Below are positions 10,651 through 22,100 of a DNA stretch of 64,000 bases, in pieces. The stretch is taken from the NCBI GenBank assembly GCA_963693315.1, contig OY856186.1, positions 230,081,146-230,145,145 on the forward strand, given 5' to 3'. The first letter of the stretch is position 1, and each line of letters starts with the position of its first letter. Origin of the DNA: Diogma glabrata. Lineage: Eukaryota > Arthropoda > Insecta > Diptera > Cylindrotomidae. The position numbers were made by a program, and so were the translations under genes. Below the pieces are notes generated by a model. It was not told where the DNA came from. It was given only the letters and a program-made list of their open reading frames with translations, and did not search any database.

Positions 10651-12066
10651 AACCAGGTTATCCATATAATTTTAATTTATAAATTGTGATAACTTATAAA
10701 TGTGTCCTATAAATGTGTTATTGGTTCAAAAAGAATCTATTCTACTTTTTAAACTTTTTGAGTTATTACGTGAAATAAAATTTTAACAATATTAATCGAA
10801 TCAACATGTTGAGCATTGAATCCCATCACCACAATTACTCAATAGCTTTGAATATTCCTATAGATACCATATTGACCGTTTTTTACGATATATTATTTAG
10901 TATGCAAGCATGATTATTTAATGACCAGGTCTGAAAACACATATGCTGAATAATGTATAGGAAAAGTGGTTTACGTCGATAATGTGGCACCCTTTGTCGA
11001 TAGGGTGGCACCCTTGAGTTACAATGTCTCTATTCCAAAATTATTTCTAAAATATCCGCTTAACCTTACTACCTAATATATGTTTTACATTTCAAACAAA
11101 TTAATTGCAAACACCTAAGGAAACTAACAAACAATTAAATTACCGTGTTTGTAAATGATCTCAAAATAATTTTTTTTCCTTTATCTTGAAACTCAAAGAA
11201 TAAATTGAAATAGATCGTTTTTCAATGGACACAAAAATAATTACTGTGGAATAAAATGGCAGTTATGCAATTACTGCAGTTTTGCAAATTTTTGTAGGTT
11301 GATACATACTCATACTCTTTGTTTTCAGTTTTATATATTTATATATTTGAATTAAATGAAAGTTTATCATTTAAAATTACATTTTGTTGGGTTTTAAATC
11401 CCTTGGAAATTTCAAACTCATCAAGTGATTCTTTTAAAGATCCTTGGCTACATAAATGTAAAGCCTTCAATTTTTTTTTAAAAGTGGTGTAGCTATTGTT
11501 ATTAACTATGTAAATGGTTTGCAAAAATAAACTTTAAATTTTGTTTATTTTTCTTCTTAGGCAGGTATTCCTTAAATCAGTCTTTAAAACATTTTCCGGT
11601 TTTCCCGATGTAAAATTTTTCACAAAAAACACATTTAATTTTGTAAATTATTGAGCATGATTCTAATTGGATATTTAATTTTGGTTTCAACTCTTTATAT
11701 AAAATATCTTTTAGGATTTCATACTTATATTTTTTTAAATAGTTCTTTATAATATTAGGCTATGATTTGTATATTCCATTTTATCAAATATTATTTAATA
11801 TAAGTTGTTACATGGAAATTTAAATAAATTAATTTTCTTGGCGGTGTATTTAGTCGTTAACACAGTGTACTTATTATGAACTATGTACCTATTATGTATC
11901 CTACAAATATATTTAGAATTAATGCTTTGCTGATACCTATACTATAATTAAAAATATTTTTTTAGATTTCGTTTAGCAAATATCCCAAAAAATAAATTTG
12001 CCACGAGGAGTTCATACTTTTTAAAGAAAAAGTTGGTTCCAGCAGAGAAAGACCAAATCTATAAAT
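10651..12066. other. non-coding interior of the hAT with a Penelope fragment
   Basis: Apart from the minus-strand Penelope fragment at 11339-11770, this is AT-rich sequence without recognisable genes. It probably represents 5' sequence of the hAT transposase gene plus old insertions. Confidence 0.4.
11339..11770 (-). pseudogene. Penelope-like element, GIY-YIG endonuclease fragment
   Basis: On the minus strand, a region near 11680-11570 reads IYKIKCVFCEKFYIGKTGKCFK. This is the GIY-YIG start with the conserved CxxC and FYIGKTG of Penelope-like retroelements (compare FYIGQTGRKF at about 25970). The frame at 11524-11339 then reads LHLCSQGSLKESLDEFEI, matching the C-terminal LHFCNKGPLMDSMEEFEI of the element at 25689. 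Stops and frameshifts separate the parts. Only the endonuclease end survives. Confidence 0.75.
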
Positions 12067-12889
12067 ATGTTACAAAACCCGATCCAAGGTTCATCAAAAG
12101 AAACTGATTATCACGTTGATGCAACGAATGTTTCAGAGAATATTGGCTCATCTTCGGAAAGTAACAGCAACAATACAGAATTAATAATGATAACCTATGA
12201 TGACGAATTAGAAAGGAATAATGAAAATGATAGTGATAATGCCGCTAATGCTTCTACTATCGAAGACAGTATTTGCATGGGTGAATCACTTCAGGACTTA
12301 AGAGATGTATCACATTGGAATATACTCGTCTCTGGTAATGTTCGCATTGAAATCATAAAAAAAGAAAGTGAACTTTTTCAAAATAGAGAAGGGTCGTTTG
12401 TTACTGTATCTAGACACGAGTTAGACATACAAGGTGATGTTCGCCATCTTTCTAAAGAATGGTTTTATAAAATGATGAATAATGGTGAAAAAATTCTACG
12501 GCCATGGATTGTTTATTCTCCTGTAAATAATAACTTGCGTCCTGTATTGCTTCTGTTGTCGTGTATTTGCTGTCACCAATAATAATAATACAAAATCAAC
12601 ATTTACTACTGGAAATCAGAAACGGTGGAAACTAAATCCCAAAGTGGCCGAGCATGAAACTTCAAATGAACATCTGGAGAATTTTGAAAAGTGGAAAACT
12701 TTGGAAATGAGGTTAAAAATTCATAAAACGATACGAGACGCAGCCTTGCAATTAATATATAATAAAAAACAGAAGTGGAAACATTATATGGGATTTCATT
12801 ATATGGGAAAACATTTCCATAATATGGAGTCTAATGACAGTGGAAAAATTCAACTTAAGTAAAATAAATAAGTGATGAAGAAGTTTCAA

Positions 12890-13060
12890 CTTTGAAATTG
12901 TCATCGCCTCAACGGCGTAATCGATAGCGTGTCTGCCTAAGGATTCGAGCCGGGTACTGACGAGGGTAGGTTCGAATCCGATCCGAAACACGAAAAATCT
13001 GAATTGGAGTTTTTTTCTGAAAAACTTCAAACCATACCTTTGAATTGAAAAAATTCCAAT
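12890..13060 (+). repeat. tRNA-derived SINE candidate
   Basis: The sequence contains an A-box-like CGCCTCAACGGC (12905-12916) and a perfect B-box GGTTCGAATCC (12969-12979) about 52 bp downstream. A non-tRNA body with A-rich sequence follows. It interrupts the hAT transposase between the zinc-finger part and the next conserved block. The spacing and lack of a clean cloverleaf argue for a tRNA-derived SINE head, not a functional tRNA. Its ends are not resolved. Confidence 0.55.
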
Positions 13061-13568
13061 TACTTCTTTACTTACTTGAGTTTAATTGATCTCAAAAATC
13101 TAAAAGAAGTGGAAACATCTTTTATCAAGATTATTGGATATAACTTTGTTTTTATCTAAACAAAACCCAGCATTTCATGGACATGATGAAGGACAAAGTT
13201 CTTCAAATAAAGGCAATTTCTTAGAACTAACCAAACTATTGTCAAAGTATGATGTAGTGTTAAAAGAACACATTTTGAATTTGGAGCATGGTAAATCACC
13301 AAAAGTATCATATTTGTCACCAGATATACAAAATGAGTTCATAAATGTTTTAGCGATCCACGTAAAGTTTAAGCTTGTCAACGAAATTAAATCTTAAATA
13401 TTTTGGAATTATGTTTGATAGCACACCTGACATTTCACATATTGATCAAATGTCAGAAGTGATTCGTTATGTGAAAATTGATGGTAGTAAAGTGGAAATC
13501 AAGGAAGTATTCCTTGTTTTTTTCCTTTACGTGGAAAAAAGCCGCTGATTTAAGCGATGAAATTCTTA

Positions 13569-14020
13569 CACTGAAAAAAAAATTGAAGTAATGATAACCT
13601 CATCTCGAAGATGGCAGTTTATTATTCATGCAAAGAAAAGATATTTACAAACAATTTCACCGTGATTGGGACAACTACTCAGTACTCAGTAACATTTTCC
13701 TGATAACCAAATGAGGTGTAATTAAAATATAAAGTGCTATCCAATATAACAGTAGTTGAATAAAGTTAATAACTATTTCCATGAAAACATATTTCTTTGG
13801 CCTTATATCATGAATTTTTCATTTTAAAATTTAAGTATTTGAGATTAATTGAACTATATTTTATTTTCATATAAATATTTCATGTGATTGTCTCAACTGC
13901 ATCGGCTTATCATTGTACGGTTGTTGAATCAATCTCGTATTTCGATTCGCCATATCTGCCCGCACGGTGAGGTTGAGACAACTGCATTTCGATTGAAAAT
14001 AGGACATGTTTTTTTCAGTG
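13569..14020. mobile_element. 452-bp MITE with TA target duplication
   Basis: Terminal inverted repeats CACTGAAAAAAA and TTTTTTCAGTG are flanked on both sides by TA (13567-13568 and 14021-14022), the Tc1/mariner-type target. There is no coding sequence. It separates two parts of the hAT transposase, so it inserted after that gene arrived. Confidence 0.8.
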
Positions 14021-15330
14021 TAAAATCTTGAAAATGATGGTATAGATGTTATGAATTGTCACTCCCAAAGGTTATGATAATGCAGCTGTTATGAGTAGTA
14101 TACATGGAGAAGTGCAAGCTATTATTAAAGCAAAAAATAACAAAGCGATTTTTGTGGGCTGCAAAGATCATTCAATTAATTTATACGGCCAACACTCGTC
14201 AGTGGAAACCATTTTTACATGTTTTTCTGCTTCGACTAGCCGCTGGGAAGTACTTGCTAAACACAACAAAGCAACTGTTAAAATACTCTTAACAGCGCAT
14301 TGGAGTGCTCATTATGCTGCAGTAAAAGTATTGGCCGAAAACTTTGATGGGATTGTGGCTAAAATTGAGAAGTTAAGTGATCAACAAGAAAATGTAGATA
14401 CTAGAGGCGCTGCACAGAACCTTATCAATGCAGCATGTGATTTTTCGTTTCTTTGCCATCTTTTGTTTTGGATTGATATTCTAAGAGAAATAATATCTGT
14501 GCTCAGATTGGATTGCAAAGCACGGGCCTGAATATTGATCAATTAGCTACAAAAATAGAGTCAATTCATAACGAAGTCTCATTGTAGAAGAGGCAATAGA
14601 TCTTGCTGCGAAAAAATCGGAGGGCTATGACATTCCAATGGAAAGCCGAATTCGTCATAAAAACGCAAAAAACCAACGGGTGGTGAGTTTGCACCTGATG
14701 TTGGACTGACACTGAGAGCTCAACTTAAAAAGGACACGTTGGAATGTCTTGACCGATTCAGTGTTGAACTCCGAACTAGACTGAAGTCAGTTCAAGATTT
14801 AGCTTCATTGTTCGAGGTTGTGCAGACAAACACTTAGCTTTTGGCGAACAGTGAAGAGTTAAAATTATCGGTATCAAAATTTACTGGTTTTTATGATGCG
14901 GTATTGGCAACAGAACTCCTCATAGAGATACAAAGGGTGAGGAGGCATTTAAAAGCGGCCAATGGGATTTTTTAGAATTTCTTCCAAATCTTACGGTCGC
15001 ACTAAAGTTGTTTATGACTATTTGCGTATTAGTGGCTTCGTGTGAGAGGAGTTTCAGCAAATTAAAATTAGTTAAAAATTACTTGCGGGCTTATAATAAT
15101 AATGCTCATTTGTATTAATTAAAAAAAATTATAAATTACGTTTATCGGCTTTTTATTATTATTGACAGTTTTTATTTTTGGGGTGACACCACAATATCCG
15201 CCCCGGGTGCCACCCATGCTAGCTACGCCACTGGTCATATGAAAGGTGATTTTTTTTCTATTCCAGCCATTTTTTTTTGCAATTTTTAAAAGCGCAGTTT
15301 TTGAGTTATGTTAAAAAATGTGACAAAAAT

Positions 15331-16400
15331 TTCCTGTCCCCCCCTCTTAACTACGAACATTACAAAAGAAAAAATTTGAAAAAATTCATAATTATGGTCA
15401 ATGTTGTAAAGATTGAATCAAAACTATAGCAGTCGGCTCATCATTTCAAATGTGATTCTGAGGGGGTTGAGAGTGGAAATATTGAAGAAAAATTATTTAT
15501 GACCTTGTTGAGTGGGGTGTCATATGAAAGGTGATTTTTTTTCAAGTATAAATCAATTTTTTTTGCAATTTTCAAAAGCGAAGTTTTTGAGTTATGTTAA
15601 AAACGAACTTTACAAAAGAAAAAATTTGAAAAAATTCATGGTTATGGAAAATGTTGTAAAGATTGAATGAAAACTATAGCGGTCAGCTCATCATTTCAAA
15701 TGTTATCTTGAGGGGGTTGAGGGTGGAAATTTTGAAAAAAAAATATTTTTGACCAAGTCGATTGGGGTGTCATATGAAAGATTGATTTTTTTCTAGTCCA
15801 AAACAATTTTTTATGTAATTTTAAAAAGCGCAGTTTTTGAGTTATGTAAAAAAATGTGAAAAAAAATTCCTGTCCTCCCCTTTAACTTCGAACATTACAA
15901 AAGAAAAAATTTGGAAAAATTCATGATTATGGGAAATGTTGTAAAGATTGAATGAAAACTATAGCGGTTGGCTCATCATTTCTAATGTTATTTTGATGGG
16001 GTTGAGGGTGGAAGTTTTGAAAAAAAATTATTTTTGACCTTGTTGAGTGGGGTATCATATGAAAGGTTGATTTTGTTCTAGTCCAAAACAATTTTTTATG
16101 TAATTTTCAAAAGCGCAGTTTTTGAGTTATATTAAAAAATGTGAAAAAAAATTCCTGTCCTCCCCCTTAACTTCGAACATTACAAAAGAAAAATATTTGA
16201 AAATATTCATGGTTATGGGCAATGTTGTAAAGATTGAATGAAAACTATAGCGGTCGGATCATCATTTCAAATGTTATTTTGAGGGGGTTGAGAGTGGAAA
16301 TTTTGACAAAAAATAATTTTTGACCCCCACTCGGCATATGAAAGGTGAATTTTTTTCTAGTCCAAAACAATTTTTTTGTAGTTTTCGTTTTTTTCGGTTT
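15331..16400 (+). repeat. ~283-bp tandem units of the GGGTTCCG-type element
   Basis: Units start around CCTGTCC(C/T)CCC at about 15331, 15600 (start degenerate), 15868 and 16151. They share GAACATTACAAAAGAAAAA, ATGTTGTAAAGATTGAAT, AAAACTATAGCGGTCGG and GGGGTTGAGGGTGGAA. A first unit begins at 9710 and is cut at 9902 by the hAT insertion, continuing at 15242. So there are at least five units. Confidence 0.85.
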
Positions 16401-16859
16401 TGATTCATTTGATTAAAATTCTAAAATTGTGTTTTGTGAAGGACTATTCACGTAAAATAATCGTAGAAGAGGATAAATTTTACTACGTTGTAGGAAATGT
16501 ATATTATAGTAAATATTGAGTGAAACGAAGTAAAGAAATGAGCAAACAAGATCAGATTAGATCAACACAGTTTAACAAGTCAGATGAACTAAACTTCAGG
16601 CGAAAGGCGTTAGGTTGAAAAATTATGCAATAACATACCAGATACCTGTTTGCTATTCGATAGATTATCATTTAATATGGTTGCATTGCAAATGATCTCT
16701 GTGAAGTTGATCACTAATTACAAACATTTTTGAAATTTTTGAACTATTGAACTACTGTTGAACTAGAAAATTGTTACAGTCAAGTTAATCGAGGTTGGGG
16801 ATCTGTTCTTTTCGTTAAGTCTGATACAGTACCACCAGTGCAGAAAAATAGTAGCCACC

Positions 16860-17236
16860 ATCACTTTCAGTTTAGCTCTGCTGGCAGTCATTGTGAATGT
16901 TCAACTAGCTGAAGTACAAAACCTGTTGGTATACTATACCGATCTCCCCAATGTTCAGTAGACAAATCACTCGACTGTGTTAACAATGCACTCATTGGAA
17001 ATAATTTGACGACACTTTTTCTCGTTTTTTCCGTTGGTTTCAATAAAAATCCTCAAAACTGGCTTTCAAACTATTTTCTACAAAAAAATTTACAAAGAAA
17101 AATTCATGAACCAACAACAGTTGAGGCTACCACAATTGATAATGTATTTTCCAATATAAATAATTTAGAAGCTGGCGTTATTGAAGCTTTCTTTAGCCAC
17201 AATAAACAGCTTTGGGTAAGATTCAACCCAACTTGA
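16860..17236 (+). pseudogene. non-LTR endonuclease (APE-type) fragment
   Basis: Plus-strand frames read FQFSSAGSHCECST then VGILYRSPQ, as in apurinic-like endonucleases of non-LTR elements (the YRSP loop). After a frameshift the stretch reads TTIDNVFSNINNLEAGVIEA, the position where such endonucleases have IDxVF(T/S)N and a following SDH-like box (here SHNKQLWV). It is short and damaged, and the clade cannot be told. Confidence 0.45.
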
Positions 17237-17488
17237 AACTATACTTACAAAAACTGTTTTTTTCTCATATTATATACACGGAACCCTCAGCGATCGAATT
17301 ATATTCGCACTTGCCTGACTTTTTTATATTGTATTTGTTTAAACCATTTATTATTGTATGAATAAATAAGACATTGATTTAAACAACTTATAAGTTTTAT
17401 TGTGTTCACTTTGAAGCTTACAAGTTCGAATAAATCTGAAGTTAATTACATTTACAACACTAATAGTAAGTGACGACATCTATGTGAC

Positions 17489-18034
17489 AAAATGTACATT
17501 TTGATGCTGGCCTTTGCATGTATGTTTCAAATGAGCGTAAACGTATGTAATGATAGAAAATCGTTCAAAGCTTAAAATTTTAATTTTTTTAAGATTGTCA
17601 GGCTGTGTCAGGCAGGTGTCAGGCTAGCATGTTTTTTGTAATTTTGTATAAAAAACGTGTTGCCAATAAAACATAATGCGTTTTGGAGTGAAAACACGAT
17701 GTCAGGCTGGAGAAATGGTGTCAGCCCGGCGAAATGTGTTTCGGCAGCCTGACACCGAAACTACGTTAAAAAAGACACGACCTGACAGCAGATTTCGAAT
17801 CAACGTCGCGAGTTCATCTAGAGGCACCATTCAAATAAGCGACCTGGCACGTATGTCAGGCTGGAGAAATAGACACATTTTTTCGCGGTTTTTTCGATTT
17901 TTGACAAAGTTGCGTTCGGCGCTCGAGGTTACAAACTTGGATTATTCATTAGGCCAACATCATAAACAAGTCTGCAAATAATCAGAACTACCGGATTTGA
18001 CGCATACTGTGATGTATAAAGTTACTGGACTATA
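17489..18034 (-). repeat. right terminal inverted repeat of the long-TIR element
   Basis: This is the inverse of 2921-3900. It starts inside at GCATCAAAA-like sequence, contains the GTCAGGCTGGAGAAAT blocks at 17700-17870, and ends GTTACTGGACTA at 18034. It is shorter than the left copy. Confidence 0.7.
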
Positions 18035-18059
18035 TAGTAAGTAAAATTGTTTTAAAAAA

Positions 18060-18660
18060 TTTAACCATTGTCATTAAATTTCAACCCAAATCAATACGAT
18101 GATGTTTGGAAACATTTTACTAAAAACAATAAGGATTCATTAAACTGCAATATTTGTGGTAAAACGATATTATGTAAGGATCCGCAACTACTGGTCTTCA
18201 TCGACATTTCACTGCCATACATTCTTTGAAAAGAAAACAGCTAGAGTCGGGCACAGGTGGAAGAAGTATTCAGTGATATGCAAATGAACAGTGGTATGCA
18301 AAATATCGATAAATTTATGTCAAGACAGTGTCCGTCGATGAGTGAAGCAATTGCTCAATTAGTGACTGTTGATGGGTTTTCTTTCCACAGAATTACAAAA
18401 AACAGCTTTATTCGACAAACAATTTTCGGAAAAATCCTTCAATTGTAAAAGAACTAATCATTAAGTTTTTCGAAACTAAAAGCTTTAGTTGCTAAATAAA
18501 ATTAATTTATTAAAAACAGTAACAAAAAGTTTAGCATAGCGCTAGACGAATGGACTGACGTCAACAACAAAAGATTTATGGATCTTCAAATATATTGTAA
18601 TATCACTGAATCGGATAATTTGGGCTTAATCTCTGTAAATGGAAGTTGTTCGGAATTATT
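18060..18660 (+). pseudogene. hAT transposase N-terminal half (BED finger)
   Basis: A BED-type zinc finger is visible: DDVWKHFTKNNKDSLNCNIC, then GLHRHFTAIH after a 1-bp frameshift (two cysteines followed by two histidines, as in BED). It is followed by IDKFMSRQCPSMSEAIAQL and, at about 18530-18640, KFSIALDEWTDVNNKRFMDL. The LDEWT box is typical of the start of the hAT transposase catalytic region, with its first acidic residue. The rest is missing up to the right TIR. It belongs to the outer hAT at 2619-18849 and is dead. Confidence 0.8.
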
Positions 18661-18857
18661 AAATTTATTATTTACAATTAAAAAAATTGTTTCATTTAAT
18701 ATGCATAGTTAAAAAATAAGTGTAAAGATACATTGGTTTTCAATTCGACGTTATAAACAAAGAAATCTAAGAAAATATATTTCTCGAGAAATATGGATTT
18801 CTAGTTTTCTTTCTCGAGAAATTTAAAAGTCGAGAAATCAGGAACACTAGTGTGAAC

Positions 18858-19099
18858 TGTGAATCACCATACAAAAGAACAGTACAATGTTCTCAACAAC
18901 ATATCCTAAATTTATAAGCAGCCCAGTTTTATTCGACAACAAATTGTTGAGATCCTATTCTGTCACAATGACGACGTATTTGAATTTCGAAAATTGGTAT
19001 ATATGGCATTTGTCAGAATGAATAGTGACGTATATTTAATCTTCTTTAATTAAAAATAAACAATTTACAGCTAAGAATGTCAGAGATTTTGCTGTCTTA
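18858..19099. other. unique-looking spacer
   Basis: This short stretch lies between the outer hAT target duplication and the RTE tail. I see no gene or repeat in it. Confidence 0.5.
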
Positions 19100-19119
19100 C
19101 CTCTCTCTCTCTCTGGCGT

Positions 19120-22100
19120 TTACATCCCATGGAGGGATTTTTCCGTCTGTGCCACCAGCTTCCAATCATCTCGTTCCATGACTAGTTGACCCCAGTTTCG
19201 ACATCCTATATCACGAAGGTCTTGGATGATGTCATCACGCCAGCGTTGTCTAGGTCTTCCTCTTCGACGAACACCAGCTGGTTGTTGTTGGGACGCTTTT
19301 TTTATCATTCTATCCAATGGAGCCCTTTCTACATGACCAAACCATCTAATCTGGTTGGATTTAATGAATCCGATTACATCGCAGCTTCCAAAAAGCTGTC
19401 TGATTTCATGATTCATTCGGATTCTATACTGATTTTCAGCAACTTTACATGGACCAAAAATTGTTCGTATAACCTTCCTCTCGAATGTTGATAAAATTCT
19501 ACAATCGGAGGAAGTCAGTGTCCAGCTTTCACTTCCAAATGTAAGCACAGGTCGGATTAATGCTTTGTAAAGTGTGAGTTTACACGACCGCGAAAGATGT
19601 TTTGATCGCAAAAGTTTTGAGTATGCGTAGAAAACTCTGCATGCGGCAGAGACACGGGCTTTGATATCTGCCTGCATGTCATTTGACGATGTTATTACAG
19701 ACCCGAGGTATTTGAAGTTTTCCACGCGTTCCACTTCATAGTCGCCAGTATCCAGATTTCCGGGAGGTATGTTCTTAGATGTTGTTAACACTTTAGTTCT
19801 GCCGGTGTTGATGCATAATCCAAGCCGTTTAGCATTTTTTTCAAGCTGAGAGAGACTATCCTTAATATCGCTTGTTCTACGTCCGAGAAGCACAATGTCA
19901 TCTGCGTAGCCAAGAACTTGACTAGATTTGTTATATATGCAGTTTTGTGTCTCAATTCGGCTTTTTCTTATCGCGTACTCCAGCGCCAAATTAAATAGTA
20001 CGGGCGGGAGTGCATCACCTTGTCGAACACCTGATGTTATATCAAAAGGATCAGAAACTGACCCTTCGATTACTATTCTACAATTTGATCCCGATGTTGT
20101 GAGTTTGCACAGAGAAACAAGTTTCTCTGGGATACCAAGGCATATGAGTGCGGACCAGAGGTTGTCGCGGATGATACTATCATATGCTTGTCTGAAATCA
20201 ACGTAGAGCTGGTGAATGCTGATGTTGTACTCCCAACATTTTTCCAGAATCATCCTTAATGTAAAACATTGATCTGTGGTTGAGCGGTTGGGACGAAAAC
20301 CACACTGATAGTCGCCGATGATAGATTCGGCGAACGGGATGAGTCGAGCAAGTACGACATTAGCTAGTATTTTGTATGCAGTAATCAACAGTGCGATGCC
20401 ACGATAATTTGCACACTTTAGACGGTCACCTTTCTTATGTAACGGAACAATGAGAGCTGTTTTCCATTCAGCAGGTAGTTCTTCTTGGTCCCAGATTGCA
20501 AGAATCAGATCGTATATACGTGAGACCAGAGCTGCTCCTCCATTTTTCAGAAGTTCTGCGGGAATTCCATCGAAACCTGGTGATTTGCCATTTTTCAGTT
20601 TTTTAATGGCAGCTTCCACTTTTTCTATTGCTGGGTAAGCGACAAAAATCTCCTCAGTTGATGGAGTAATTACTCGAATAGGATGAACTTCGTTCGTCTT
20701 ATTCAGTAGGTCTTGAAAGTGGGATCGCCACACTGCCAGCACATCACGTTCACTTGTTGTGAGTTCATTATTTTCATTTATGGTCGTAGATCTTGGGTGG
20801 AAATCTTTTGTCAGATTCCGTGCATTGGCAAAGCACTCTTTAGAATTTCCGTTGGCCGCATGTTGGTTGATGTTTTCGATGCAGCTCTTCATGTGTTCGC
20901 GTTTCTTTTTACGTAGAAGTTTTGTTGAGGCTTTCCTGGCGCATAGATAATCAGCTTGGGAGCTTAGGGTGTTCCTTGTTAACCATTTATCTCGCAGTTT
21001 TTGTTTATGTTCAATGGATTGGCGGCACTCGTCGTCAAACCATTCGTTGTGTGATTTTGGTGGTCGTTTTCCGATTGTAGTTTGTGCTGCGGCTATAATG
21101 GTTGATTGAAGCGTTTGCCATTCTTCTTGTATGTTTAATGGCATCTCAGAAGAGAGGTCATGCTCTTCTGTGTTTTGTGTTATTATTTCCTGATATCTAT
21201 TCAGCGTTTCTGGATGTTTAAATTCTTCAACATTCGAGCGCACGGTCGTTTTTGCTTGTCTGTTAGATGTAGATGATAATTTGCACTTGTACTTAAACAT
21301 GACAAGGATATGATCGGTGTCCATATCAGCACCTCTGTATGATCGAACGTCAGTTATACTTGTAGAGTGTCTCTTAGAGATCATGACGTGATCGATTTGA
21401 TTTTCCGTTCTTCCGTCATTTGATTTCCACGTTGCCTTGTGAATTCTCTTGTGAGGGAAGAAAGTGCTGGAATTTACTAGATCATACATCATAGACAACA
21501 CGGCTGCGCGAAAACCGTTATTGTTGCTGGTATGATGCAAGCTGTTAGGGCCGATATGTGTTTTAAGTTCTGCAATCCTGCCGATTTGAGCATTAAAGTC
21601 ACCTACCACGATTTTTATATCGTGCCGCGGGATGTTATTGATGACTTCTTCGAGTTCTAGGAAGAACAGGTCTTTAATATCATCTGCTTTATCTTCAGTA
21701 GGTGCATGAACATTGACGATCGTTACATTGAATTTTTGCGTGCGGATTCTCAGTGTGCATAACCGCATATTAATTGGGCAGAAGTCGATAACATGCTGAT
21801 TCACGCGACGGTGTGTAAGAAAGACAACTCCAAATTCTCCTCAGTTTTGATGACCGCAGTAATACAGAGTGTATCCTTTCGCTGTTTCATGGATTCCACT
21901 GCCTGGCCATCTTAGTTCTTGTAATGCCACTATATCCAGTGTGTAGCTCTCAACTTGTTGAGTGAGTTTTAGTAGATCTCCTGGTCTTCTGAGGCTTAGC
22001 ACGTTCCAAGTTCCCATTTTTAAATCGTAGTCCGGGTACAGTTTCCGAGGTCGTTCCAATAATGAATCCGAGATATTCCGAGGCCTGTGTACAGAATTCA

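Larger units (their letters stand above)
12067..15100 (+). pseudogene. hAT transposase remnants (ZMYM1-like)
   Basis: The parts occur in order. 12067-12582: acidic N-terminus, then HLSKEWFYKMMNNGEKILRPW. 12600-12760: zinc-finger segment KRWKLNPKVAEHETSNEHLE. 13134-13397: FLSKQNPAFHGHDEGQSSSN and KGNFLELTKLLSKYDVVLKEH. 14050-14531: CKDHSINLYGQH, RWEVLAKHNK and HWSAHYAAVKVLAENFDGIV. About 15000-15100: dimerisation motif VASCERSFSKLKLVKNYLR. This is the layout of the vertebrate/insect ZMYM1-type hAT transposases. A SINE (12890-13060), a MITE (13569-14020) and several frameshifts and stops interrupt it. Confidence 0.85.
9903..15233 (+). mobile_element. hAT transposon (ZMYM1/DUF4371-like transposase), nested
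   Basis: A perfect 8-bp target duplication GTCATATG flanks the element (9895-9902 and 15234-15241). Left end CAGAGGCGTAGCTAGG; right end the complement of CAGTGGCGTAGCTAGC. CAGTGGCGTAGCTAGG is a familiar hAT terminus. Plus-strand transposase remnants from 12067 to about 15100 include an N-terminal zinc-finger region, the DUF4371-like region and the C-terminal dimerisation motif. The element sits inside a ~283-bp tandem unit, which resumes on the other side. It carries a SINE, a MITE and a Penelope fragment. Confidence 0.9.
9359..17326. mobile_element. GGGTTCCG-type repeat element inserted in the gypsy 5' LTR
   Basis: The left end GGGTTCCGTACTTTAAAAAAG and the right part ACGGAACCCTCAGCG...TTCGCACTTGCCTGAC TTTTTT are the two ends of a repeat type that recurs in many arthropod genomes (recognised from memory; I do not assign a superfamily). 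TTTTTA borders both sides (9353-9358, and about 17321-17327). The interior holds ~283-bp tandem units, a broken endonuclease domain (16860-17236) and the nested hAT element. Removing it rejoins the gypsy LTR. Confidence 0.6.
3918..17488 (-). mobile_element. Ty3/gypsy LTR retrotransposon (Mag-like), degraded
   Basis: On the minus strand the order is 5' LTR (17488 to 17327, then 9358 to 9335), primer-binding site (9334-9321), gag, protease, reverse transcriptase, RNase H, integrase, polypurine tract (about 3976-3963) and the start of a 3' LTR at 3962. The LTR start TGTCACATAGATGTCGTCA occurs in direct orientation at both 17488 and 3962. The 5' LTR is split by the 8-kb insertion at 9359-17326, and integrase is split by a non-LTR fragment. 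Protein features (zinc knuckle, DTGA protease, RT-RNase H-HHCC integrase order) fit the Mag branch of Ty3/gypsy. Frameshifts and stops show it is dead. Confidence 0.8.
2921..18034. mobile_element. long-TIR element nested in the outer hAT
   Basis: The left end TAGTCCAGTAACTTTGTCGCC and the right end AAAGTTACTGGACTA are inverted. Homology continues for several hundred bases inward (left about 2921-3900, right about 17489-18034), including blocks built on GTCAGGCTGGAGAAAT. TATA lies immediately outside both ends and may be the target duplication. No transposase that clearly belongs to this element was found. Its interior is occupied by the gypsy element and its passengers, so the family is unassigned. 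Confidence 0.7.
2619..18849 (+). mobile_element. outer hAT transposon, enlarged by nested insertions
   Basis: The element is bounded by a perfect 8-bp target-site duplication GTGTGAAC (2611-2618 and 18850-18857). Its ends are inverted: TAGTGTTTC at the left, and the complement of TAGTGTTCC at the right. Both subterminal regions are rich in TTTCTCGAGAAA palindromes (2629-2720 and 18778-18840). An 8-bp TSD with TAGTG-type ends is the hAT signature. A broken BED-finger hAT transposase lies just inside the right end (18060-18660), which gives the orientation. About 15 kb of the span is later insertions. Confidence 0.85.

Noticed and set aside
12901..12985. Functional tRNA gene
   Set aside because: A- and B-boxes are present but spacing is long and stems do not fold into a cloverleaf; a SINE head fits better.
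19186..20950. Plus-strand ORFs of 60-100 codons opposite the RTE gene (also 62431-63940)
   Set aside because: They are antisense shadows of the RTE coding frame, kept open by its codon composition.
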